Positions 32,859-39,557 of a stretch of DNA of 64,000 nt are shown here, in pieces; the stretch's first letter is position 1, and each line of letters opens with the position of its first letter. This stretch comes from Silanimonas sp021297925 (GTDB taxonomy: Bacteria > Pseudomonadota > Gammaproteobacteria > Xanthomonadales > Xanthomonadaceae): positions 3,630 to 67,629 of the forward strand of contig JAPZTL010000013.1 of the NCBI GenBank assembly GCA_027532825.1, read 5' to 3'. The position numbers and the translations under genes were made by a program. Under the pieces are notes generated by a model. It did not search any database. It had not been told where the DNA came from and was given only the letters and a program-made list of their open reading frames with translations.

Positions 32859-33398
32859 TCACTTCAGCCAGTCGAAAAATGCTTGAGGCATGGCATCAGT
32901 CACCTGCTCCATAGATCGAACGTCAACGGTCGAGTTGCATCCCATCAAGGGCACCTCAAGGATGGTCTCCTGCTTTGACCAGTCCATCTCAAGATATCGA
33001 TGCCCGTTCTCGTCATATCGAACCGCGCGGGCCCGTCCATGGCCGTACAGACGCATGCTCTCCCCAAACTTGTGCCGTTTCTTCAGAACGATCAGGTCGC
33101 CTGGCCAGATGTCGTTGAAACGGTCCACCTGAACCTCGCTCTCGAGGAAAATGAAGGTGCAGATGCCCTTCTCCTTCCACTCGATGTCGAGTCGGTTATC
33201 AAGGGTCGCGCCGGGGCAAAAGCCCATGAAGACGATCGAGGTGTCAGTCGGGACACTCTCATCAATTGCGCTGATCACCGTGGCGGCATCCTTGTCACCC
33301 TTGGCCAATAGAGACACCGCGTTTTTCCGGAGGCGTAGAAGTTCGGCGCGACCAAACTTTCCGGCAAGAATGCTGTCGAGGATGCGTTGGTGTCTCAT
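32859..33398 (-). CDS. Hypothetical protein, 179 residues
   Basis: Family not recognised. Residues 1-45 are helical and basic (FGRAELLRLRKNAVSLLAKG). The rest looks mixed alpha/beta, with VFMGFCPGATLDNRLDIEW, DIWPGDLIVLKKRHKFGES, RLYGHGRARAVRYDENG and a C-terminal LEVPLMGCNSTVDVRSMEQ. The central GDLIVLKK/GHGRA segment resembles a small beta-barrel (PUA/EVE-like) binding module, which is only an inference. An ATG with AGGGA upstream supports the start. GC is lower than in core genes. It lies between an IS21 element and a RadC-like remnant near tRNA-Met, a place where defence or mobile-island cargo is common. Confidence 0.7.
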   Translation of the reverse strand: MRHQRILDSILAGKFGRAELLRLRKNAVSLLAKGDKDAATVISAIDESVPTDTSIVFMGFCPGATLDNRLDIEWKEKGICTFIFLESEVQVDRFNDIWPGDLIVLKKRHKFGESMRLYGHGRARAVRYDENGHRYLEMDWSKQETILEVPLMGCNSTVDVRSMEQVTDAMPQAFFDWLK

Positions 33399-33419
33399 CG
33401 TTCGTCCCTGGTTGAATCG

Positions 33420-33606
33420 CTAATTGTCGTCGTGGGCGTTGCCAGCTTTGCCCGATTCCGGAGTGGCGCTGTCTTTGGTCTGCCGGGTTAAATCATGCAT
33501 CAGGCCCGAGGGATGGTTGTGCACGATTGTGGCTAGGGGCGTCAGCCGAGAAGAATCGACGTCCAACCGCCCAGCAGTCGCTGGGGAAGTTCGTATGGTG
33601 AAGATT
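33420..33606 (-). pseudogene. Possible RadC-like (JAB/MPN) remnant
   Basis: A stop-bounded minus-strand reading frame of about 62 codons contains TIVHNHPSG, the metal-binding signature of RadC-type JAB domains, with HNHPSG encoded at 33503-33520. It ends at TAG (33420-33422). There is no start codon before the motif, and the residues around it do not otherwise resemble RadC well. It is probably a decayed piece of an island-type radC gene; chance cannot be excluded. Confidence 0.35.
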
Positions 33607-33651
33607 CACCTTGCTCGCGGCCTCGATACCTGACGACGGACGGTTGATGCG

Positions 33652-33954
33652 TCAGTCTTCCGGGAGCGGCCGCGCCCTTCCATCGGACGCGAGTGCCTGA
33701 ATCACGACGCCGCCGAAGCGCGCCTCTCTCGCTTCGCACTTGATACCCCGGATGAATACCTGCGTCTCCTCATGGGGCTCGCCAGTGTCTCGATAGCGCA
33801 ACTGGATTCCGCCCCAAATGTCGGCGTTGGTGATCTCCACGAGGCGACCATCGGCGCTCTCAGCAAGAGTGGCGCATTCTGCGCACACGTAGTTCGGGTA
33901 GCGGGCGACAGGCGTGATGCTGTTCTGACAAACGGGGCAGTGCTGCTTGGGCAT
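33652..33954 (-). CDS. Small zinc-ribbon protein, function unknown
   Basis: 100 residues. CPVC at 6-9 and CAEC about 15 residues later form a probable zinc ribbon (CPVCQNSITPVARYPNYVCA). A conserved-looking C-terminal half follows, with WGGIQLRYRDTGEPHEE and IKCEAREARFGGVVIQ. I recognise the pattern as that of a small widespread hypothetical family but cannot name a function. AAGGGA precedes the ATG. It sits between two other unknown genes on the same strand, 66 bases downstream of the repeat protein gene. Confidence 0.75.
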   Translation of the reverse strand: MPKQHCPVCQNSITPVARYPNYVCAECATLAESADGRLVEITNADIWGGIQLRYRDTGEPHEETQVFIRGIKCEAREARFGGVVIQALASDGRARPLPED

Positions 33955-34020
33955 TGGCGCAAGTTCCCTTGATGGCTCACGAGGCCTTGATGGGCCAATC
34001 CGTGCCCCGCAGCTTTTGGC

Positions 34021-34539
34021 TCATCTGTCGTTTGCCGCCTTCCGAACCTCGACATCATCATCGGCCTTGAGCTTCTTCTTCCCTGCCTTCGATCCCACAT
34101 CATTTTCTGCGGCACGCTTCCTGACGGCGGGATCAGAATGAGAGATCAGGGCCTTGGTGATCTCGGCCATATCGGCCTCACCAAACTCGCTGAGATCGAA
34201 AATCACTCGGTCTGCCGCTTCGATCGACTCTTGGATGATCCGCATCAAGAACACATGCGACAGCCGCTCCTTGGTCGTGGAGTGCCCGCTTACCAGCCCT
34301 TCTCGGACCGAAATGATCGGATCCGACTCGAGTCGCTTCAGTACGTCCTCGGGCAGCTCGAACGATTCGGCGACCTGCCTTCTGACGGCGGAAGACGGAT
34401 GCCGAGACAGCAGATCAACGAGGGGATGGTCCGATGGCGGCATGGGGAAGTCGTACCCGATCAAACCCGCCAGAAGACTGTGGCCGATTTCCCATTCGGC
34501 AACTCGGCTCTCATCTTCAACAACCAGCTTGACCTTCAT
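34021..34539 (-). CDS. HEAT/LRV-like helical repeat protein
   Basis: A 172-residue protein with an AGGAG-preceded ATG at 34539. After an N-terminal MKVKLVVEDESRVAEWEIG segment, repeats of about 24 residues appear: HPSSAVRRQVAESFELPEDV, DPIISVREGLVSG, then HSDPAVRKRAAENDVG and DDDVEVRKAANDR near the C-terminus. The pattern D-P-x-V-R-x-x-x-A is typical of leucine-rich-variant or HEAT-like repeats, which bind proteins or nucleic acids. No enzymatic motif is seen. An in-frame extension to 34677 is possible but lacks a good start. It is the first gene of the unknown cluster next to tRNA-Met. Confidence 0.7.
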   Translation of the reverse strand: MKVKLVVEDESRVAEWEIGHSLLAGLIGYDFPMPPSDHPLVDLLSRHPSSAVRRQVAESFELPEDVLKRLESDPIISVREGLVSGHSTTKERLSHVFLMRIIQESIEAADRVIFDLSEFGEADMAEITKALISHSDPAVRKRAAENDVGSKAGKKKLKADDDVEVRKAANDR

Positions 34540-34854
34540 GCGGGACTCCTGAGTCTGGGTTCCAGAGTCCGCAGTATCGAAGATCTCGATCTCAGGGTTC
34601 GAGATCGGCCAACTCACCGTCACAGGCACTGTCACAGCACAAAGAAATCGCCACGGAAGTGCTTGGGTCGCCCTCATTTTCCGACTCCGTCACGACCGAT
34701 GCCGGGGTCGATGTGGGTAAGCGGCGGTTCGAGGAGCGTGCTTGAGTCACTTTCAATCGCGCGCTTGAATTCGGCCATCCGGTTTGGGCACAGAAGTGGC
34801 ACAGGACTGTCACAGCGCGCCCGTCGGAGGCTCCCAAGCCCAAACGGCAGGCAC
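34540..34854. other. Gap between the repeat-protein gene and tRNA-Met terminator
   Basis: 315 bases without a convincing gene. Two related stretches with CTGTGACAG are present, near 34620 and 34805 (seen as CTGTCACAG). No integrase or attachment-site duplicate of the tRNA end was found. Confidence 0.5.
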
Positions 34855-34880
34855 AAAAAACCCCGCAAAATCGCGGGGTT
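34855..34880 (-). terminator. Intrinsic terminator of tRNA-Met
   Basis: On the minus strand, AACCCCGC–GATTTT–GCGGGGTT followed by a run of T (plus-strand AAAAAA at 34855-34860) is a classic rho-independent terminator five bases beyond the tRNA 3' end. Confidence 0.9.
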
Positions 34881-34885
34881 AGATG

Positions 34886-34962
34886 TGGTGGCTATGGGTG
34901 GACTCGAACCACCGACCCCAGCATTATGAGTGCTGTGCTCTAACCGGCTGAGCTACATAGCC
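34886..34962 (-). tRNA. tRNA-Met (CAT), elongator type
   Basis: A 77-nt cloverleaf on the minus strand. The acceptor stem pairs GGCTATG with CATAGCC, the D-arm is GCTCAGCCGGTTAGAGC, the anticodon loop ACTCATAAT carries CAT, the T-arm has GGTTCGAGTCC, and CCA is encoded. It closely resembles the E. coli elongator tRNA-Met. A CAT anticodon can also mark a lysidine-modified tRNA-Ile, but the body matches Met. It borders the accessory region and could be an island insertion site. Confidence 0.93.
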
Positions 34963-35095
34963 ACGGGGGCGGGCATTCTCCACGTCGCCCACCGGCGCGT
35001 CAACTGGACGACTGAACGGGGGGCGTCCGACCCGGCCGCGACGCGGGATCATCGATAATCGTGGGCTTCGCCTGCGCTTCGAGCCGACGCCCGCC

Positions 35096-37708
35096 ATGAA
35101 CACCGCCCACCGCAAGCCGCTGCCCGGCACCCGCCTCGACTATTTCGACGCCCGCGAGGCCGTCGATGCGATCCGCCCCGGCGCCTGGGCCACGCTGTCC
35201 TACACCGCGCGCGTGCACGCCGAGAACATCGTCCGCCGCGCCGAGCCGGCGCGTGTCCCGGACTACCTGCGCCAGTTCATCGAGCGAAAGCGCGACCTCG
35301 ACTTCCCGTGGTTCCCGGCGCGCGTGGTCTGCCACGACATCCTCGGCCAGACGGCGCTCGTCGACCTCGCCGGCCTGCGCGACGCCATCGCTGACTTTGG
35401 CGGTGACCCGGCGCAGGTGAACCCGGTGGTGCCGGTGCAGCTGATCGTCGACCACTCGCTCGCCGTCGAGTGCGGTGGCTTCGATCCGAACGCCTTCGAG
35501 AAGAACCGCGCCATCGAGGACCGCCGCAACGAAGACCGCTTCCACTTCATCGACTGGACGAAGCGCGCGTTCAAGAACGTCGACGTGATCCCGCCGGGCA
35601 ACGGGATCATGCATCAGATCAACCTCGAGAAGATGTCGCCGGTGATCGGCATCGAGCAGGGCGTGGCCTACCCCGACACCTGCGTCGGCACCGACTCGCA
35701 CACGCCGCACGTCGATGCGCTCGGCGTCATCGCCGTCGGCGTCGGTGGTCTCGAAGCCGAGAACGTGATGCTGGGCCGCGCCTCGTGGATGCGCCTGCCG
35801 GACATCATCGCCGTCGAGCTGTCGGGCAAGCCGCAGCCGGGCATCACCGCCACCGACGTGGTGCTCTCGCTCACCGAGTTCCTGCGCAAGTCGAAAGTGG
35901 TCGGGGCCTACCTTGAGTTCCGCGGCGAAGGTGCGGCGGCGCTGACCCTCGGCGACCGCGCAACGATCTCGAACATGGCGCCGGAGTACGGCGCGACGGC
36001 CGCGATGTTCTTCATCGACGGCAACACGCTCGACTACCTGCGCCTGACCGGCCGCTCGGACGAGCAGGTGGCGCTGGTCGAGACCTACGCGAAAACGCTC
36101 GGCCTCTGGGCCGACGACCTCAAGACCGCCGAGTACGAGCGCACGCTGCACTTCGATCTCTCGACCGTGGTGCGCACCATGGCCGGCCCCTCGAACCCGC
36201 ACGCGCGCGTCGCGACCAGTGAGCTGGCCGCGAAGGGCATCGCCGGGAACCTGGACGCCGCCAAGGCGCAGGAAGCGCAGGGCCTGATGCCGGATGGCGC
36301 GGTGATCATCGCCGCGATCACCTCCTGCACGAACACCTCGAACCCGCGCAACGTCATCGCCGCCGGCCTGCTGGCGAAGAAGGCGAACGCGCTGGGCCTG
36401 GTGCGCAAGCCCTGGGTGAAGACCTCGCTGGCGCCGGGCTCGAAGGCCGTGCAGCTCTATCTCGAAGAAGCCGGCCTGAAGACCGAGCTGGAGGCGCTCG
36501 GCTTCGGCATCGTCGCCTTCGCTTGCACCACCTGCAACGGCATGAGCGGCGCACTCGATCCGACCATCCAGAAGGAAGTCATCGAGCGCGACCTGTACGC
36601 GACGGCGGTGCTTTCGGGCAACCGCAACTTCGACGGCCGCATCCACCCGTACGCGAAGCAGGCCTTCCTTGCCTCGCCGCCTCTGGTGGTGGCCTACGCC
36701 ATCGCCGGCACCGTGCGCTTCGACATCGAGAAGGACGCGCTGGGCCATCGCGCCGACGGCACGCCGATCCTTCTGAAGGACTTGTGGCCGAGCGATGCCG
36801 AAATCGACGCCGTCGTGAAGCAGTCGGTGAAGCCGGAGCAGTACCGCAAGGTGTACGAGCCGATGTTCCGCGTGGTCGTCGAGCACGGCGAAGCGGTGAA
36901 GCCGCTGTACGACTGGCGCCCGATGAGCACCTACATCCGCCGCCCGCCGTATTGGGAGGGCGCGCTGGCCAAGCCGCGCACGCTCTCCGGCCTGCGCCCG
37001 CTGGCGATCCTCGGCGACAACATCACCACCGACCACCTGTCGCCGTCGAACGCGATCCTGTTGAACAGCGCGGCTGGCGAATACCTCGCGAAGATGGGCC
37101 TGCCGGAAGAGGACTTCAATTCCTACGCCACGCACCGCGGCGACCACCTGACCGCGCAGCGCGCCACCTTCGCCAACCCGACGCTGCAGAACGAGATGGT
37201 CCGCGATGCCGAGGGCAAGGTGCGCAAGGGCTCGCTGGCCCGCGTCGAGCCGGAAGGCCAGACGATGCGCATGTGGGAAGCGATCGAGACCTACATGGAG
37301 CGCGGCCAGCCGCTGATCATCATCGCCGGCGCCGACTACGGCCAGGGCAGCTCGCGCGACTGGGCCGCCAAGGGCGTGCGCCTCGCCGGCGTCGAGGCGA
37401 TCGTGGCCGAGGGCTTCGAGCGGATTCACCGAACCAACCTGATCGGCATGGGCGTGCTGCCCTGCGAGTTCCTGCCGGGCACCACGCGCCTCACGCTGGG
37501 CCTCGACGGCACGGAGACGTACGACGTCGTCGGCGCCCGCACGCCGGGCGCGACGCTGACCTTGGTCGTGCACCGCAAGGACGGCACGCGCGTGGAGTGC
37601 CCGGTGCGCTGCCGCCTCGACACCGCCGAGGAAGTGGCGATCTATGAGGCCGGCGGCGTGCTGCAGCGCTTCGCGCAGGACTTCCTCGAAGCGACCAAGG
37701 CGGCCTGA
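35096..37708 (+). CDS. acnD: Fe/S-dependent 2-methylcitrate dehydratase AcnD
   Basis: An 870-residue aconitase-family enzyme acting on 2-methylcitrate in the propionate (methylcitrate) cycle. Its start NTAHRKPLPGTRLDYFDAREAVDAI is characteristic of AcnD rather than AcnA. The [4Fe-4S] cysteines lie in ITSCTNTSNPRN and FACTTCNG; the swivel domain includes YGQGSSRDWAAKG. AcnD normally works with PrpF, encoded here at 39558 but separated by about 1.8 kb of toxin–antitoxin-type genes. No prpB or prpC is in the window. Confidence 0.95.
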   Translation: MNTAHRKPLPGTRLDYFDAREAVDAIRPGAWATLSYTARVHAENIVRRAEPARVPDYLRQFIERKRDLDFPWFPARVVCHDILGQTALVDLAGLRDAIADFGGDPAQVNPVVPVQLIVDHSLAVECGGFDPNAFEKNRAIEDRRNEDRFHFIDWTKRAFKNVDVIPPGNGIMHQINLEKMSPVIGIEQGVAYPDTCVGTDSHTPHVDALGVIAVGVGGLEAENVMLGRASWMRLPDIIAVELSGKPQPGITATDVVLSLTEFLRKSKVVGAYLEFRGEGAAALTLGDRATISNMAPEYGATAAMFFIDGNTLDYLRLTGRSDEQVALVETYAKTLGLWADDLKTAEYERTLHFDLSTVVRTMAGPSNPHARVATSELAAKGIAGNLDAAKAQEAQGLMPDGAVIIAAITSCTNTSNPRNVIAAGLLAKKANALGLVRKPWVKTSLAPGSKAVQLYLEEAGLKTELEALGFGIVAFACTTCNGMSGALDPTIQKEVIERDLYATAVLSGNRNFDGRIHPYAKQAFLASPPLVVAYAIAGTVRFDIEKDALGHRADGTPILLKDLWPSDAEIDAVVKQSVKPEQYRKVYEPMFRVVVEHGEAVKPLYDWRPMSTYIRRPPYWEGALAKPRTLSGLRPLAILGDNITTDHLSPSNAILLNSAAGEYLAKMGLPEEDFNSYATHRGDHLTAQRATFANPTLQNEMVRDAEGKVRKGSLARVEPEGQTMRMWEAIETYMERGQPLIIIAGADYGQGSSRDWAAKGVRLAGVEAIVAEGFERIHRTNLIGMGVLPCEFLPGTTRLTLGLDGTETYDVVGARTPGATLTLVVHRKDGTRVECPVRCRLDTAEEVAIYEAGGVLQRFAQDFLEATKAA

Positions 37709-37723
37709 GTCGAGGGCTTGTAA

Positions 37724-37760
37724 ATGCCCAATCCGGGCATTAATGTGCCCGATATGGGCA
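37724..37760. promoter_or_regulatory. Twin palindromes at the start of the wHTH-nucleotidyltransferase gene
   Basis: TGCCC-N5-GGGCA occurs twice, at about 37725-37739 and 37746-37760, with centres 21 bases apart (two helical turns). The first is extended to ATGCCC…GGGCAT and begins on the start codon, so the sites are embedded in the first 13 codons. This is a likely operator for the encoded winged-helix protein. Confidence 0.6.
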
Positions 37761-38392
37761 TCAAGGCGGCTTCCAAAGTCAGCGAAGCGGCGGCGATCTA
37801 CGCCGCCGCCAGCCTCTCCGATGCCTTGTTCACGCACACGCAGCAGCGGGTGCTCGCCGCGTTGTTCGGCACGCCCGGTCGCAGCCTCAGCGTCAGCGAG
37901 TTGATCCAGTGCACCGGCGCTGGCAGCGGTGCCGTCCAGCGCGAGGTGGCGCGGCTGGCCGGGAGTGGCCTGCTCGTCGTCGAGAGTGTCGGACGCCAGA
38001 AGCGCTATCGCGCCAATCCATCGGCGCCCATCCACGACGAGTTGGTCGGCATCGTCCGCAAGACCTTCGGGCTCGCGGCACCGTTGCGCGACGCCTTGGG
38101 GCCGTTCGGGCCGGCGATCCGCGCCGCGTTCGTGTTCGGGTCGGTCGCGAAGGCGGAGGACACCGGACGCAGCGACATCGACCTGATGGTGCTCTCCGAC
38201 ACCTTGGCCTACGGCGAACTGATGGCGGCGCTGGAGCCGCTGTCCGGGCAGCTCGGGCGACGGGTCAATCCGACGCTGTACACGGCCGAGGACTTTGCGA
38301 CCAAGCGGCGTACGGGCCAGGCCTTCCTCGCGCGCGTGATGGCCCAGCCGCGGATCTGGGTGGTTGGAGGCGAGCATGACCTCCCCGCTTGA
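37724..38392 (+). CDS. Winged-helix–nucleotidyltransferase fusion (MNT antitoxin-like)
   Basis: 222 residues. Residues about 30-100 form a winged HTH (TQQRVLAALFG, GAGSGAVQREVARLAGSGLL, RQKRYRANP). Residues about 130-190 are a minimal nucleotidyltransferase with GS at 139-140 and DxD at 151/153 (GRSDIDLMV). MNT proteins paired with HEPN partners can AMPylate and silence the HEPN toxin. GAGGG seven bases upstream supports ATG 37724. The stop overlaps the HEPN-like gene start by 17 bases. The two palindromes at its start suggest autoregulation. Confidence 0.88.
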   Translation: MPNPGINVPDMGIKAASKVSEAAAIYAAASLSDALFTHTQQRVLAALFGTPGRSLSVSELIQCTGAGSGAVQREVARLAGSGLLVVESVGRQKRYRANPSAPIHDELVGIVRKTFGLAAPLRDALGPFGPAIRAAFVFGSVAKAEDTGRSDIDLMVLSDTLAYGELMAALEPLSGQLGRRVNPTLYTAEDFATKRRTGQAFLARVMAQPRIWVVGGEHDLPA

Positions 38393-38795
38393 GCGCCTCG
38401 CCACCTCGGGCGGCGCGCTGGCCGCCGAAGCGCCGGACGCCAGCGAAATCGCGGGTCTGCTCCGATCGGGTCGTGCCCGGCTCGCGGATGCGCGGAACGC
38501 TGCGCTGTCGCCGGAGAGCCGTTTCGATCTCGCTTACAACGCCGCGCATGCCTTGTGCCTTGCCGCACTTCGTCACCAAGGCTATCGGCCGAAGCATCGC
38601 CACATCGTCTTCCAGGTGCTGCCGCATACCCTCGGCCTCGGGGCCGGGGTCTGGCGCGTGCTCGACAAGGCGCACCAGGTCCGCAACTTGGCCGAATATG
38701 AAGGGCATGCCGAGGTCGATATCCGCCTGCTCCAAGACCTTGTCGCGGCGTGCGAGGTCGTCGAAAAGGCCATCGGAACGTGCGATGCATCGTGA
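38376..38795 (+). CDS. HEPN-like partner of the nucleotidyltransferase
   Basis: A 139-residue all-helical protein. RFDLAYNAAHALCLAALRHQGYRPK matches the first HEPN helices and VRNLAEYEG (102-110) the R-N-x-x-x-Y region. The canonical ribonuclease motif Rx4-6H is not exact: Arg103 and His111 are separated by seven residues. Activity as an RNase is therefore uncertain. It overlaps the nucleotidyltransferase gene, the usual MNT/HEPN layout. The 3' end overlaps a DUF6933 remnant. Confidence 0.8.
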   Translation: MTSPLERLATSGGALAAEAPDASEIAGLLRSGRARLADARNAALSPESRFDLAYNAAHALCLAALRHQGYRPKHRHIVFQVLPHTLGLGAGVWRVLDKAHQVRNLAEYEGHAEVDIRLLQDLVAACEVVEKAIGTCDAS

Positions 38796-38925
38796 GTTGC
38801 GCTGTACTGCCAAGCTCTTCAAGCGCTTGCATCTGCACACCAAGCTGCCTGAGCCGCCAGTGGCCACCAATTCGCTAGGCCATCGCCGCGCACTTGCGTG
38901 GGGAAATGATGAAGGGAATAATTAA
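38785..38925 (+). pseudogene. Truncated DUF6933-like gene
   Basis: A 46-codon frame from ATG 38785 encodes LRCTAKLFKRLHLHTKLPEP followed by PVATNSLG. This matches the N-terminal end of DUF6933 proteins (LRCTxKLLxRL…PEPPxSTTxLGDW) as I recall them; the remaining two thirds are absent. The frame ends at the left arm of the Phd/RelE operator palindrome, as if that module replaced the rest. It overlaps the HEPN-like gene by 11 bases. Confidence 0.55.
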
Positions 38926-38942
38926 GCCATAATTATTCCCTT
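38912..38942. promoter_or_regulatory. Operator of the Phd/RelE-type module
   Basis: A perfect 13-bp inverted repeat AAGGGAATAATTA–AGCCA–TAATTATTCCCTT, ending 12 bases before the antitoxin ATG. Its AT-rich arms likely overlap the promoter. This is the expected place for Phd/YefM binding. Confidence 0.75.
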
Positions 38943-38954
38943 TTGGCGGCCGTC

Positions 38955-39224
38955 ATGAAGCACAGCACTCAGGTCAAGCCGATCAGCTACCTGAAGAATC
39001 ACGCCGCCGAGATCGCCAGCACCTTGGCGGAAACCGGCGAGCCGCTGCTGATCACGCAGAACGGTGAAGCGCGGCTTGTCGTGATGGACGTGGCCGCGTG
39101 GGAGCAGCAGGAACAGGCCATGGCATTGCTGAAGATCCTGGCGCTCGGCCAGCGCGACATCGATGCCGGGGCCTACCGTGAGGCTGGAGCGGTGCTCGAC
39201 GATCTGGGTGCCTCAGCGGAATGA
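38955..39224 (+). CDS. Phd/YefM-family antitoxin
   Basis: An 89-residue antitoxin. The N-terminal Phd fold is clear: KPISYLKNHAAEIASTLAET, EPLLITQNGEARLVVMD, AAWEQQEQAMALLKIL. The C-terminal part (about 60-89) is the toxin-binding tail. It overlaps the toxin gene by four bases (ATGA) and follows a perfect palindrome that is its likely autoregulatory site. Confidence 0.92.
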   Translation: MKHSTQVKPISYLKNHAAEIASTLAETGEPLLITQNGEARLVVMDVAAWEQQEQAMALLKILALGQRDIDAGAYREAGAVLDDLGASAE

Positions 39225-39547
39225 GTGTCCGCGTCGTCGTCCTCCGCGGCGCCGAAGCCGATCTGCGCGAGCTGCGCCGTTACGTTCGGCAGCGCTTTGG
39301 CGACAAAGCTTGGGTGCAGTCCTTGAGGGCCTTGCGGGCCGCGATGGGCAGGATCGCCACCCATCCCGAGGCCGGGCGTGTCCCCGACGAGCTCGTCCCG
39401 CTCGGACTCCCCCAGTACCGGCAGGTGCTCGCAGGCGCCAACCGGGTGATCTACGAGCGGCGCGGTGACTTGGCGTACGTGCATCTCGTCTGTGATGCGC
39501 GCCGCGACTTGAAGGCGGTGCTGATGCGCCGCCTCGTTGAATCCTAG
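39221..39547 (+). CDS. RelE/ParE-family toxin
   Basis: A 108-residue toxin with the plasmid-stabilisation fold: VVVLRGAEADLRELRRYVRQRFG, MGRIATHPEAGRVPDEL, YRQVLAGANRVIYERR and VHLVCDARRDLKAVL. Family members cleave ribosome-bound mRNA (RelE) or poison gyrase (ParE); sequence alone does not decide. It ends 10 bases before prpF, so prpF may now be read from this module's promoter. Confidence 0.9.
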   Translation: MSVRVVVLRGAEADLRELRRYVRQRFGDKAWVQSLRALRAAMGRIATHPEAGRVPDELVPLGLPQYRQVLAGANRVIYERRGDLAYVHLVCDARRDLKAVLMRRLVES

Positions 39548-39557
39548 GAGTCCCACG

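Noticed and set aside
34138..34929. Plus-strand frame ending in MGGLEPPTPAL
   Set aside because: The ending is the well-known false translation of a tRNA on the other strand, and the rest is antisense to the helical-repeat gene.
35000..38404. Minus-strand open frame of 1,134 codons opposite acnD
   Set aside because: It is the antisense shadow of acnD in GC-rich DNA: low-complexity His/Arg/Gly-rich translation with no family features, and acnD is a clear match.
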